From assembly GCF_040802235.1 (NCBI RefSeq), contig NC_133174.1:87504647-87568646 (forward strand): DNA of 64,000 bases, written 5' to 3'. Positions within the stretch are counted from its first letter, which is position 1, and every line of letters begins with the position of its first letter. Positions 13,393-25,964 of the stretch are shown here, one piece after another. The position numbers and the translations under genes are program-made. The notes below the pieces were generated by a model that was not told the DNA's origin, did no database searches, and saw only the letters and a program-made list of their open reading frames with translations. Origin of the DNA: Manis javanica (taxonomy: Eukaryota; Chordata; Mammalia; Pholidota; Manidae).

Positions 13393-13700
13393 TGTGGGTA
13401 AATTGCAATATTTCCAGAATCTCTTGCCTGGCTTTAGTGCATCTCCATATTAGTAGGTGTTTCCAAGGGGTGGAGAGAAGTAGTCCATCTCCATATCAAC
13501 ACGTAATTACATGGGCGAGTGAGGGCTTATCTGGACCAGAGAGGTTGGGTGGTGCTCTCTCTTCTTCTGCAGCCAGGTCGAGAGAGACACTGGACAACTG
13601 CTTATAAGAAATAAACAGGTTTCTCCCACTATATTTCTCCCTTTGACTGATTTCGGTATCAAAGGTATTTTGCCCCGGGATTTTCCCCCCAAGAGTTACA
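13393..13700 (+). mobile_element. Solitary LTR, family A, copy 1
   Basis: It begins TGTGGGTAAA, carries an AATAAA in 'agaaataaacaggtttctcc' and ends GAGTTACA. The flanking pentamers AGGAT and AGTAT differ at one base, consistent with a 5-bp duplication. The same family occurs at 13824-14123 and 25599-25964. A 5-bp duplication would suit a class III (ERVL/MaLR-like) or some class I elements. Confidence 0.8.
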
Positions 13701-13823
13701 AGTATGTATGTGTACAATACAGGACAACAGTGTACCTGTTGCATTGTAATCAGTTATTATCATTACTTAAAAATACACAATAAACATCTTTCCACAACCT
13801 AAATACTCTTATACACTATTTAG

Positions 13824-14123
13824 TGTGGGTAAAATATTTCCAAAATCTCTAGCCTGGCTTTAGTGCATCTCCATACAATAGGTGTTTCCAAGGGGTGGAG
13901 AAAAATAGTCCATCTCCATATAAATAGGTAATCACAAGGGTGTGAGAGGGCTTATCTGCACCCGAGAGCTGGGTGGAGGTCTCTCTTCTGCTACAGCCTC
14001 ATCAGAGAGACACAGGATGACTACTTGTAAGAAATAAATGAGTTTCTTAACTTTATTTCTCCCTTTGACTGATTTCAGTTTCAAAGGTATTTTTGCCCTG
14101 GGATTTTCTCCCTGGGAGTAACA
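13824..14123 (+). mobile_element. Solitary LTR, family A, copy 2
   Basis: It begins TGTGGGTAAA and ends GTAACA. It is flanked by perfect TTTAG pentamers (13819-13823 and 14124-14128), which fixes both boundaries. It lies 123 bp downstream of copy 1 in the same orientation. The spacer shows no viral coding sequence, and each copy has its own flanks, so they are separate insertions rather than a provirus. Confidence 0.85.
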
Positions 14124-14288
14124 TTTAGAAAGACTGCATTATATGCCATTGTATATAACATAATTTAACCAATCTCCAAAACTGAAGGGTTCAAATTGCC
14201 TATTCTAAATGACATATTTACATAGTCTCAAAGTAAATCCCCACAAGGTGCTCATTAACTACTTAAGGTAGAGAGACCTTAGAGACAC

Positions 14289-14824
14289 CAAAGGGGAGCA
14301 GAATTTGTTACCCTAAAATATGCCACTTTCACATAAGGATTATTTTAGGATGGTTATTTTTAAGAAGCTGCAGGCACAGGAGAAGCTCTGCAAACTGAGT
14401 AAAAGTTACCCTTTTGTAAGGGTCATTCACATTCATAAAGGAAATCTCCACTTGTAAAGGTGTTTTTCCTCTGTATCAGAAAGAAGATGAAATCTCTGTA
14501 ACTTTTATCAATGGAGAAGGTGGTGACTTAAATCTGCATAACAACTCCACCCCTGTTTACTGTGCTTTTCCTGGTGACCTCCCATAAATGACTCCCCACT
14601 CTCAAAATTTTCTTTTGCCTTTAGTTGAAAATGGAATTTAAGGTGGTGGTGGCTTGGGCCATTCTGGGGAGTTACTCATTTTTTCCTGGGTACCTCCCAT
14701 GTATACAGGAGGTATACATGTTATCAACTTCTATTTTTTTTTCCTGTTAGTTTGTCTTTTATTACAAGGTAGTCTCAGCCAAGAACCAGAAGAGTGGGAG
14801 GAAAATTATTTTTCCTCCCTTACA
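14289..14824 (+). mobile_element. Solitary LTR, family B, copy 1
   Basis: It starts near 'aaaggggagcagaatttgtt', has the shared 'aagaagctgcaggcacagga' block and ends CCCTTACA. The 4-bp flanks are both ACAC (14285-14288 and 14825-14828), as expected for ERV1-type integration. The initial TG appears mutated to CA. Other copies are at 45356, 45856 (minus) and 48221. Confidence 0.75.
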
Positions 14825-15350
14825 ACACCATCTTAACAAAATGATGCAATTGAACATTGCCAGTAATGGGACTAAGCAACAGCACATCCCCTCCTGCTAT
14901 GATGTAATAAGAATTAAGAATTACTTCTGTGGTATTCCTCAAAAAGTGCTTCATCAGAAACAAATCATAAGAAACATCAGATAAACCCAAATTGAGGTAC
15001 ATTCTACAAAATTACAGGACTGTACACTTCAAAAATGTCAATATTATAAATACAAAAAAAGGCTTCGGAAATTTTCCAGGTGAAAGAAGATCAAAGACTC
15101 ATTAAAACTGAGCACACCAAATGATGGTGAATTTTCTTTTGCTATAAATGTCATTAAGGAAATTGGCAAAAGTTCAATAAGATCTGAATACCAGAAAATA
15201 GCATTACATCAATGTCAAGTTACTCATTTTGTGAGTGTGCTGTGATCATGAAAGAAAATTCCCTGTTTTAGGAAATGTACACTAAAGTGTTTAGAGTAAT
15301 GGGGAATCACATCTTCAAGTCACTCTCAAATAGTTCAGGAAAAATAAGAT

Positions 15351-15351
<1 letters not shown>

Positions 15352-15382
<31 letters not shown>
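15352..15382. repeat. (GT)n microsatellite
   Basis: Uninterrupted GT dinucleotides, about 15 units. Confidence 0.97.
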
Positions 15383-15383
<1 letters not shown>

Positions 15384-15559
15384 ACAGAGACAAACGTGGG
15401 TAAAGGTAGAGAGAATGAGCTTGGGTGGAGAGAGAGGGAGAAGTTAAGGGAGAGAAAATAAAGCAAGTAAACAAAGAAAACATTGGTATTTGTGATGTAG
15501 GATAAACAAGAATTCTGCGTCCTATTCTTGGAACTTACCTCTAAGGCTAAAACTGTATT

Positions 15560-16870
15560 TTTACAAAGGAATATTAATCCTTTACCATATATGTTGCAAT
15601 TTTTTCCAAGTATGTAACTGCATTTTAATTTTGGCTATGGTAGTTAATAATAATAAAAGTTTTCCTTTTTTCTGCAGCAGATCTACCAGTGGTTTCCTAT
15701 ATACTATCTGGCTTTGGTGTCATGCTCAGAAAGACCTCCTTTATTCCAATTATATAAAAATTCATTCACATTTTCTTCTAGTAAACTATTTGTGCTCTTT
15801 TCTTCAATTTTATTTTATTTATATATATAACCTTGAATTCATTGTAGTGTGATACAGGGACTGAATTTAATTTTTATTAGAGTTAGCCAGTGATCCCAAT
15901 ATCATATATTAATTAACTTATCCTTTTGCCAATGGTTTGATATATGGTAAATATTACATTATATTTTCCTATACAGTTATGTTTCTAGGATTTCTGTTTA
16001 ATTTATGATGCTGTCTATTCCCATGTCACACTTTTAAAAATATTTTAGCTAATACCTTTTAATATTCTGCAATACAAGTCTGCCCTGCATTATCTTTTTT
16101 AAAAATCTTTTCAGTATCTGGGGATATATTACCATTCTCATTCCTCAAAGAATTAGTTATTGGATTTATCTAGAGTCTACAGTTTCTTAATTCATTTAAT
16201 TGTGGCTTCTAATCTTATTAATTCCCTTTTGCTTTACTTAGGCTTATTTTGTTACTCTTCTTACAGGCTGCTGGTTTGAATGCTTAGTTTGTTTTTATTC
16301 TTTCTCACTTAATAAGGAAATCTTTAGATACTATGAATTTTTCATGAGTTCAGCTTTGACCTTTTCCTATGATTTTACTATTTAACTAATAATGTCCTTA
16401 TCATTGTTTTCTAAACAGTCTGAAATTTTAGTTTTCATTTCCTCTTTGACCCAACAGCTATGCACAGAACAGTTGAATTTCCAAGTAGTTACTTATTTTT
16501 TATTTCTTATTTTTTGTTATTCATTTCTAGTTTTACTGTATTGAGATCAGAGAATGTTGATCATGTGTTTTCTACTCTTCAGAATTTACTGAAGCTTTAT
16601 CACCTAATATCCAATAACTATATTTAAAAATAAATGTTCAATATAGAGTTGAAAATAATGTGACCTCTTAAGGGTATACATTATATTCCATTAGTAAATC
16701 TTCCAGTGTCACTCTTTTGCTTTTAGTCTAATGAATTGAGAAGTATTCCTTCTACTATGTTTTTTCTACAAAAATTTATCCTTGCAGTTTTAACAATGTT
16801 TTCTTTAAATAGATTAATACAATATATGGTGCATTAAAGTCATAAAGATTCATCTTCATTGAAAATTGTG
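15560..16870 (-). mobile_element. Old L1M fragment, antisense
   Basis: The plus strand reads as antisense old-L1 text, for example 'ttttactgtattgagatcag' and 'ttgacccaacagctatgcac'. T-rich composition and complete loss of ORFs indicate great age. It may be more than one fragment. Confidence 0.5.
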
Positions 16871-16914
16871 CCCTTTTCAATATAAAATACACCCCAGAAA
16901 CTGAATACTCCCAC

Positions 16915-16965
16915 AAGATATATTAATATATATACATGTATATATACATATATATACAGTTATCT
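16915..16965. repeat. AT-rich microsatellite
   Basis: Alternating TATATACA/TATATGTA units, partly palindromic. Confidence 0.85.
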
Positions 16966-17429
16966 ATAAAGACAGATAAATACCTTCCTCTTGAAGAAAC
17001 ATCCCTTTTTACAAAATAGTCACTGTTATTTGAAATCAAAATATAGTAAACAGTATTGTTTACAAATTTCACAGGCTGTTTTCTGCTTTCTTTTGTAGCT
17101 TACAATCACCAATACAAACTTACCTAGAATATATTTTTCTTAAAACAACACTTACAGAGGAATCTTTGCAAAATTTAAGGCAGCCTCTTGTAAATTTTAT
17201 TTCGTTGTCATAGCTTTGGTCATACAGGGGTAACATCATTGTAAGTCAAGAACAGAAAACATCTTAAGTGGAAAATCCTTAGCTAAAATGCAAAACAGCA
17301 CCTTGGGGAGGGAAGAAAACAAGAGTTCTAAGGAGACATGCAAGTAGTAATGACAATGGTAATGATATTAACAACAATAACAAAACAATAATAGAAAGAG
17401 AAGGAGGGGGAAGAGGAAAAGCTAATGCT

Positions 17430-17640
17430 AGTGTTCACCAGGTGCTTGCTACATCTGCCAGGCGCTATTCTAAGTGCTTTACATTATCGTATCTAAATTT
17501 ATCCTAACCATAACTCTAAGAGGTAAATACTATCACTATCTCAAAGCCAGTGGAGCAACTCAGGTACATAGAAGTTAAGTAATTAGCCAAATACTGGGCT
17601 GGGATTTACACTGGGGCACACAGACTCCAGCGCCAGCATT
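17430..17640 (-). repeat. MIR SINE, antisense
   Basis: The order 'ccaggcgctattctaagtgc', 'tttacatt', 'aactctaagaggtaaatact', then 'gggctgggatttacactggg' is the reverse complement of the MIR consensus over nearly its full length. Confidence 0.85.
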
Positions 17641-17699
17641 CATCACTATCTATAAAGACTGTTAAGAGAAAATGGGAAAGCAAACTGCATCTACTTTGA

Positions 17700-17900
17700 A
17701 AACATTGCATAGTGGTTAAAAACACAGGTTTTGGAATTGTACATACTGAACCTGAAGGCCCATACCACCAACTACTAGGTCTGTGACCTTACTTTACTCC
17801 TGTGCTTCAATTTCCTCATCTATAAAATGAGAACAATAATAACTCCTTGGAGTTGTGACAATTCAATAAAGAAGTGCCTGAAAAGCACTTCGGGGAGTGT
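17700..17900 (+). repeat. MIR SINE
   Basis: It runs from 'catagtggttaaaaacacag' through 'gtctgtgaccttact' and 'tttcctcatctataaaatga' to a degenerate tail, close to a full-length MIR. It lies head-to-head with the antisense MIR just upstream. Confidence 0.88.
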
Positions 17901-18794
17901 ATGTCCCTAAAACCTCACCTATTGTTTTATATATAACAATATTACACATTGTTAAACCAGACAGCAATAACAAGGAGATGAAGGCTTGAACCTGAACAGT
18001 TATGGTGTGTTGCTTAAATTCCCCAAGAATGTATGTCCATATATTATTAGAGAGAAAGTTGAATTTATTTTAAAATTGACTAAATATATTTTAATATATG
18101 ATTCTATCAATACTACTGCTACACAAGAAGTTTTCTTCAAAAACAAAATTCTTACTTCTAAATGTGTCAAAATTCTTCGAAATTGTTCATTATCTGATTT
18201 CAAAACATGCAAAGTTGCCAAGATATAATTAAGTTTATGAATAAAATTTTGTTTCTTTATCCTAGGGTATTTTCTTTTAAGCTGGCAAAAGCTATAACAT
18301 AACAACTGCCAAAAGGATGTTCTTAATGTAGCTTAGTATCAACAGTCAGTAGAAGTCAGGAAAAAAAATGAGTATCTCATAGTCCTTTGACCTATTTGAT
18401 TTTATAACATATTGCTATTATATTATATCAGATATAGCCCTCTTACTACCAGATAAAATAATGAGTAATTACTACCCAGAAATTTCAAACTTCATACTTA
18501 TATTCTTACTCTATCGATAAGAGGACCAGAAGACTTTTCCAGGAGATTTTATGGTCTCAGCTGAACTGCTACATAGTTTATGGAATCTGTAAATTCTTTA
18601 GAATGAGTTTTTGACCTTATTTTTCTTATCATTATATAATAAGGATGATTAGATTAAACAATGAAGAAATGGTTCTACCTTTTACCTAATCCAAAGATAT
18701 TAAATTAGTAAGTATTCCACTGGTTTCCACATTCATGTAATAGGAATTATATTTTAGATAAATCTAACTTTTCCTTCACTTCTATTTCAAGCTT

Positions 18795-19010
18795 TTAAGC
18801 AACATGGTATAATTTTTTTTAATGCAATTTAGAGATACACAACCTGTGTTCAACCTTACTTCTGATACTTTGATTCCTGTCTTTGGTTAAGTCATAAAGC
18901 CTCTCAGAGCCTTGAATTCAACAGAAGTGTTACCTCATACAGTTGATATACAGTTTTAGTACAAATATACATGAAAATACCTTATACACCGGAAAGATTA
19001 ATAGAAATAC
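18795..19010 (+). repeat. MIR SINE, diverged
   Basis: It keeps the MIR order: a 'gcaacatggtataa' start, 'ttaagtcataaagcctctca', and a 'gttacctcatacagttgata' region. Confidence 0.55.
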
Positions 19011-20914
19011 AAAGTGGTTTTATTACTTCATTTGGAATATTTGTTTCAATAATATAATAGCTTATTTTTGTTAAACCACAAATATAGACAACTACATACA
19101 AATGTAATTAGTGTTTAAACAATGAGAAGGAATTAATTTTCTCATTTAAAGGAATACTCAGGTACTTAGGTTGATCGACTCAAAGTCTAAACTCCTATTT
19201 TACGTACAGAGGCTTAGTTTTCCTTTCTTCAATTTGTAGTCTAAAAGGCCTTTCTGTTCATTCTCTTCCCACCCTACCCTTCCACCAGACCTACTACTTT
19301 TGAGTTTAAAGTGAATTTAGAAAGAAAAATGTTTTTTATTTCATAAAAGCAGTTGTATTTCAACCATGAGGACTGAATACTCTTCTATTCCTATAAAAAC
19401 TTATTTTTAGGTTTGAGGGAGAACTGGTATAGATAAAATCTATACTTCTGATACTTGATTTTGTCCATAAGGACCTTCATTCCTGCTTTCTAACTTGAAG
19501 CACTGCATCTGTAAAGAGAAAACCCCTGCCCTTTTTCATTTTAAGAGTTGAGAAAGGAAAATAAATTCTTCTATCAACCTCTGCCCCATTAATCCATAGA
19601 AAGTGATCTTTTATGTTTTAAGGCAGTTGGACTTCTAATACAGGTCAGGCATTACACTAAAGAATAGACAAAAAATTCATGACACATACATATTAACCCA
19701 CTAATGCCATTATCATTCTGTGGTTGGCTTTATCAGGGGAGATTCAATCATATCAGAACCCGAGGTTCAAATTCAACATAGTAATAATTTGTCCATATTG
19801 AGTCATTTCAACACTCATCAGAGCTTTCAGCAAATACATGGTATGAAATTATTTTAAATCAGAAGTTATCACTTGTGCTGAATATTCCCGTTGTCACAGG
19901 GGTGCACGCATGCTTACATATACAAAATATTATGCTGATTTGACTTGATCAAGTGATACCATATAATCTTATTTCATTTCACACAACTTCATGTCCTTCT
20001 CTTAATCATCTTTCGAGCTTAATTTTTTAAGATACCATGTACTTATGGAAGCCAATTCTAGCTACCTGCTCAGCCTAGCCATGTCTAACCAGCCTCACTA
20101 GATTTAGTGGTTCGGTCCCATACATATAAGGAAACCCAAGGGGACTTAGGTGCCTCAGGAGCTTGACATGTAGGTTTATGGCTTCCTCATCAATGTGGTC
20201 ATCAACATAGAGATGGCTAGCAACATAACTCATACACCTTATACACTGAAAAACACACCGTAACTTCACTTCCAAAATTTTCTTTCCTTTTTACCCCTTA
20301 CCACTTTTAAGGTGTGAATACCTAATAAGTTTAACCCTGGAAAAATGGACTGTATTTGCATTTGAGTAGAAGCTTCCCCTTACTCCAAAATTAACTCTTA
20401 TCTAGTCTGAGTGGGAAAAAAATTAACATAGCTTCCCACAATTATTATTCCTTCTTCTTTTTCACAATAAAATCTGCTAGAATAACTGTATTTAGAAAAA
20501 GAATAAGTTAGCACACCATTTTTGGAGTATCTGAATCCATATGCAGTTATCCTGAAAGATTGAGGGTATTTTTAATTCCTTTTGGGTTGCACATAATACC
20601 TAGAACCATAAGGTTGCATTTTACTAAACTGAATGTCTCTAAAGCAAGTATCTATTTTATATAGAAAACTCTAATAAAATTATCATGAAAATCTCCATTG
20701 TATGGAAATAAATTAATTAAGAGAGTGAAAAACAGAAATTCTGGGCCAATCTTATGTACATTCCACTCAAGATTCCGTGTCAAGGCACTCAATTTGCAAA
20801 AACTATAGAAACAATCCTCCAAATTTTCTCCAAAACCTTCAGGGATTACCAGTTTTTCATGACTTAATCTAAATTAATTCCTAGTTCTTAATTAGACATT
20901 GAGGGTTCAACCCT
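19011..20914. other. No recognised feature
   Basis: AT-rich DNA. Short ORFs have no recognisable domains and I see no young repeat. Confidence 0.45.
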
Positions 20915-21438
20915 TGAGAATAAGGAAAACTTCTGAACTGTCTTAAAGTAAGTGACATAAGACCAGAGAATGGGGGAGAGAGACAAGGGAAGGTAACAGT
21001 CAATAGCCACAGATGCTAGCTAACCAGAAACTCCATGTTCCTGGTTGAAGTCATTTCAACAATCATCTAGAAGGTCCTAGAACCATCACATCCCCTTGGG
21101 CACGACCAGCATCTGACCATAATCAACAACCAATCTATGAGCCTTCTCTATGGACTAACCACCTATCCCTGCTATCCCTGGACTTTCCCCACTTCACATT
21201 AGCCCACCTTCCCTACCTGTAGCCAGTGATATAGATTTACAGACCTTTTTTTCTTTGAGACTCTTATAAATGTGCCCTGTTTGATGCTGACAGACAAATT
21301 GTTTCTGTTAACTGGCCTTGTGGCTGGTGAAGAAGACTTCCTGTCCAGAACTCAGTCCTTTATCTGGTTAGCATCTGTAAAGGCTCCATAAACCCTTTTA
21401 TTTCAGACATCACTCAGTCTCTAGTTTTTGATTTGTCA
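20915..21438 (+). mobile_element. Solitary LTR, family C, copy 1
   Basis: It aligns over its whole length with 47271-47791. Shared blocks include 'agaataaggaaaac', 'ctagctaaccagaaactcca', 'caaccaatctatgagccttc' and the end 'gatttgtca'. It has TG..CA termini. Flanking duplications are not clear. The internal order suggests U3 with a CAAT/TATA region and an R/U5 end. No viral coding sequence adjoins it. Confidence 0.75.
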
Positions 21439-22584
21439 AGAAAATCTGAAAATTTATCTAAACTAATTCTTTACTCTTTTAAATAGAAAATCTAAGGAAA
21501 GCTGTGAACTTTATTCAAGAAAAATGTGTTTGTGCATGAACAAACACAGACAGACACATGCTACAAATAAAGAATTCTGTATGTAAGTTCGTGGAATTCA
21601 AGGACCCAGCCTAAGAACTGCTCTGTGGAGAATTATCTCAGCATGTCCATACTATATTACAAAATGGAAATTGATAATCACAGTCAATTTTTGAAGTAAG
21701 AAAAATGTTTGATAGTATCACATTTAAAGCAATACATGATTGGAACAATAAACCATGTAGACAATAGATATAGCATAAAGAAGATGAATAAAAGCAAGGT
21801 CTTTGAAAATCAGCATAAACTCAGTAAACTTAGCAGTGAGAGATGCAGGAACCTCTGATGATTAGTAGGTAAAAAGGAAGGAGATGGTAATGGATAAGGA
21901 TAAGGCTAGAGACACAGTAATAAATAAGAATGGAGATAATGAAATTGGTCCAACATAGGCTGGTCTACAAAATAGTTTAATAAGTTTTTAAGAGAGTGGA
22001 AATCTGGTTTGACAGGAGATACAGAAGTTTCTACACTATTTGTAACCATATGTATATGTTAATCTATAGTTTTGCTTTCTTTTTAAAAGTTTTTTCTCAA
22101 CTTTGATTTCAAGGTTAATCTCTTAAAGTAAACTTGGAAGAGTTCCATTTTTTATGTATGCTCTGAAGTAGTTTGAATCAACAGGTTCACTAACTCCAAA
22201 TATATGTAACATAATGATTGGATCCTTTATGGTTTAATAAAACTTCTCTGGTGCCTTGTGAGTCCTACATTATTTGAAAAGTATATATTGCTTTTATAAT
22301 GGGGAAAAAATTATATTCCCTTCAAGAATCATGCAATGGACCTTTCACTATCCCAAACTAAACAGAAATAAACACAAAATTGGGTTTAAAATTTCAGGGT
22401 GATTCATAGAAGGCTTAAAATCCATCCATGAAGTCCCTGTAAAGATCAATCAATATGGGTTAGGAATCCCTTCCTTGACTTTTTTGCATTAACTATATTT
22501 TTAGCTTGTTCTGCTCCTTAGGATAAAACTTTGGATATGTTAATCTCCTCAAGGATGGATCATCTGCCAGCTTTAAATATAGAA
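21439..22584. other. No recognised feature
   Basis: AT-rich DNA between an LTR and the old L1. A G-rich purine stretch at about 21860-21930 is the only compositional feature. Confidence 0.45.
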
Positions 22585-23633
22585 ATCTGGAGTGACATCA
22601 GCACAATGGCACATTAGGAAATGCCAATCCTTTGTTCTCCCACAGAAACATCAATAAACAATGAGAAAATGGCTAATAAAACTATATAGGTGCTCTGGAG
22701 AAAATAATGGGCAAAAAGACCATAGAATATTTAGAAAAAACATAATAAAATGGCAAATGTTAAATCCTCCTCTATCAGTAATTACTTTAAAAAGATTAAA
22801 TGCACTGAGTCAAAAGACATGTATTTGCAGAATGAATTTTTAAAAAAACATGATTTAACTAATTACTGTCTACATGAGGCTAACTTTAAATCCAAGGACA
22901 CAAATAAGTTGAAAGTGAAGGATGTAAAAAGATATTCCATGCCAACAGTAACCAAGGAGGGCTGTACTAATATCAGACAAAGCAGGCTTAAAATCAAAAA
23001 CTGCTAAAAAAAGACAAATAAGTACATTGTGCATTGGTAAAGGAGTCAATTCAACAAGAAGATATAGCAATCATAACCTCTTTACAGATCAAACATTGGG
23101 CTTCCAAAATATGAAGCAAACATTGACAGAATTAAAGGGAGAAATACCCACAAATAGACAATAATTATTGGAAACTTCACTACTCTACTTTCAATAATGG
23201 ATAGAAAAAAAAAACATGATCAATAAGGGAACAGTTGAACCATTACATTACGCCTAAAAGACATACACAGATTACTCCACTCAGTAACAAAATACACATT
23301 TTTATCAAGTGCACATGGAATATTCTCCAGGATAGATTATATATTAAGCCACAGAATAAGCCTTACTAATTTTTTAAAAACTGAAATCATATGAATTCCA
23401 ATCACACTGGAATAAAACTAGCAATCAATAGAAAGAAAATTGGAGAACTCATGAATATGTGAAAATAAACATCACACTTTTAAACAACCAATGGGTCAAA
23501 GAAGAAATCACAAGTAAAATTAGAAAATACCTTAAGACAAATAAATGGAAATGAAAATACAATACATCAAAATATATGGAATCCAGCAAAAGCACTATTA
23601 TGAGGGAAATTTATAGCTGTAAATGTTTACATT

Positions 23634-23643
23634 AAGAAAGAAG
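23634..23643. repeat. 5' target-site duplication of truncated L1
   Basis: AAGAAAGAAG, repeated exactly at 25228-25237. The host L1 text is continuous when one copy and the insert are removed. Confidence 0.8.
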
Positions 23644-23649
23644 TTCTCC

Positions 23650-24222
23650 ATGCTAAAAAGCTTCTGTACAGCAAAGGACACCATCAGCAGAACAAAAAGG
23701 CAACCTATAGTATGGAAGAATATATTTGTAAATGAAATACCCGACAAGGGGTTAAAATCCAAAATATATAAAGTACTCACATGCCTCAGCACCCAAAAAA
23801 CAAATAACCCTATTAAAAAATGGGCAGAGGATATGAACAGACACTTCTCCAAAGAAGAAATTCAGATGGCCAACAGGTACACAAACAGATGCTCCACATC
23901 CCTAATTATCAGAGAAATGCCAATTAAAACCACAAGGAGATATCACCTCACACCAGTTTGGATGGCCAACATAGAAAAGACTAGGAACAACAAATGTTGG
24001 CAAGGATGCAGAGAAAGGGGAACCCTCCTACACTGCTGGTGGAAATGTAAATTAGTTCAACCATTGTGGAAAGCAGTATGGAGGTTCCTCAAAAAACGCA
24101 AAACAAAAATACCATTTGATCCAGGAATTTACCTTAAGAATGTAGGATCCCAGTTTCAAGAAGACATATGCACCCCTGTGTTTATCGCAGCACTATTTAC
24201 AATACCCAAGAAATGGAAGTAA
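23650..24222 (+). pseudogene. L1 ORF2 C-terminal fragment
   Basis: About 190 codons remain open and carry the ORF2 C-terminal cysteine region ([18 protein letters not shown]), so the CCHC-type spacing is kept. A TAA replaces a Gln codon at 24220-24222, and the remaining coding sequence is broken beyond it. With no endonuclease or reverse transcriptase it is inert. Confidence 0.88.
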
Positions 24223-24683
24223 CCTAAGTGTCCATCAGTAGATGAATGGATAAAGAAGTGGTACATATACACAATGGAATATTATTCAGCCATATGAAGA
24301 AAACAAATCCTACCATTTGCAACAACATGGATGGAGCTAGAGGGTATTATGCTCAGTGAAATAGGGCAGGCAGAGAAAGACAAGTATCACATTATTTCAC
24401 TCATCTGTGGAGTATAAGAACAAAGCAAAAACTGAAGGAACAAAACAGCAGCAGACTCACAGAACCCAAGAATGGACTAATATTTACCAAAGGGAAAGGG
24501 ACATGGGAAGGGAGAGGTAAGGGAATTAAGGGGTATTATGATTAGCACACATAATAAGGAATTATAGCACAGATAAGACAAGTAGTGACTCTATAGCATC
24601 TTACTATGCTGATGGACGGTGACTGTAATGGGGTATGTGGTGGGAACTTGATAATGAGGGGAATGTAGTAACCACAATGTTGC

Positions 24684-24695
24684 TCATGTGTTTTT
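24684..24695. repeat. Target-site duplication of nested antisense L1
   Basis: TCATGTGTTTTT, repeated perfectly at 25185-25196. The duplicated target fits an L1 endonuclease T/A-rich cut on the minus strand. Confidence 0.88.
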
Positions 24696-25184
24696 GTTTT
24701 GTTTTGTTTTGTTTTTTGGGTTTTTTTGGTATCATTAATCTACAATTATATGAGGAACATTATGTTTACTAAACTCCCCCCATCACCCCCCCACATACCC
24801 CATTGCAGTCACTGTCCATCAGCGTAGTAAGATGCTATAGAATCACTACTTGTCTTCTCTGTGTTGTACAGCCCTCCCTGTGCACCCCCCACAATATGCA
24901 TGCTAATCATAATGCCCCCTTTCTCCCCCCAACCCCTTATCCCTCCCTTCCCACCCATCCTTCCTGGTCCCTTTCCCTTTGGTAACTGTTAGTCTATTCT
25001 TGGGTTCTCTGAGTCTATTTTGCTCCTTTAGTTTTTTCTTTGTTCTTATATTCCACAGATGAGTGAAATCATTTGATACTTGTCTTTCTCCACCTGGCTT
25101 ATTTCACTGAGCATAATACCCTCTAGCTCCATCCATGTTGTTGCAAATGGTAGGATTTGTTTTCTTCTTATGGCTGAATAATAT
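24696..25184 (-). mobile_element. 5'-truncated L1, antisense, nested in L1
   Basis: On the minus strand this reads the last ~25 codons of ORF2 (THEYYSAIRRKQILPFATTW), the 3'UTR with its G-rich part, and an interrupted poly(A) of AAAAC units. It sits inside the 3'UTR of the plus-strand L1 between perfect 12-bp duplications, so the two L1 3'UTRs form an inverted pair. Confidence 0.92.
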
Positions 25185-25598
25185 TCATGTGTTTTTATAT
25201 TAATGATAACAAAAGAAAAAAAATAAAAAGAAAGAAGCATTCAAATCCACAACCTAACTTTACAACACAAGGAACTACAAAAAGAAGAAATTAAACCCAA
25301 GCTAGCAGAAGGGAAATAATAAAGTTTAAAATGGAGCTAAATAAAACAAAGAATAGGAAAACAATAGAGAAAAGCAATGAAATCAAAAGTTAATTCTTTG
25401 AAAAGATCAATAAAACACACAAATCTTCACCTAGTTTGACTAAGAAAAAAAGAAGACTCACATTACCCAAATCAAAATGAAAGTGGAGATACTCCTACCA
25501 ATTATAGAGAAATAAAAAATTATAAGTCTTATAAATAATTTAATGCCAACCAATTGGATAACTTAGATGAAATGGACAAATTCCTAGAAATACACAAC

Positions 25599-25964
25599 TA
25601 TGGGTAAAATTGCAGTATTTCTAGAATCTCTTGCCTGGCCTAAGTGCATCTCCATATCAGTAGGTGTTTCTGAGGGGTGGAGAGTAGTCCATCTCCATAT
25701 CAATATGTGATTACAAGGTGTAGTGGAGGATGAGCATATACCTGGACTGGAGCAATTTGGTGGGACCTTCACAGCCAGGTTGCAAGAGACTCAGGCAAGC
25801 AGGACCAGATGACTGCTTGTAAGCAATAAAAGGCAAGCAGGACCAGATGACTGCTTGTAAGCAATAAACAGGTTTCTCTCACTTTATTTCTCTCTTTGAC
25901 TGGTTTTGGCTTCAAAGGTTTATTTACCCTGGGCTGGGAACACATTTTCCACCCGGAAGTTACA
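25599..25964 (+). mobile_element. Solitary LTR, family A, copy 3
   Basis: It has perfect ACAAC pentamer flanks (25594-25598, 25965-25969) and interrupts the old L1 between 'aaatacacaac' and 'ctattaagactgg'. The first dinucleotide is TA (TG mutated), and it ends GAAGTTACA. It is longer than its relatives at 13393 and 13824 partly because of a 38-bp internal duplication. Confidence 0.9.
25793..25868. repeat. 38-bp perfect tandem duplication within LTR
   Basis: Positions 25793-25830 and 25831-25868 are identical, and each unit ends in AATAAA, so the LTR polyadenylation signal is doubled. The other two copies of this LTR family have a single unit. Confidence 0.93.

Larger units (their letters stand above)
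23644..25227 (+). mobile_element. 5'-truncated younger L1, itself interrupted
   Basis: The element starts inside ORF2 ([18 protein letters not shown]) and runs through the ORF2 C-terminus and 3'UTR to about 24695. It resumes after the nested antisense L1 at 25197 with 'ttaatgataacaaaag' and an A-rich tail. Flanking AAGAAAGAAG duplications bound it. It is diverged from the full-length L1 at 27144 but of the same lineage. Confidence 0.88.
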
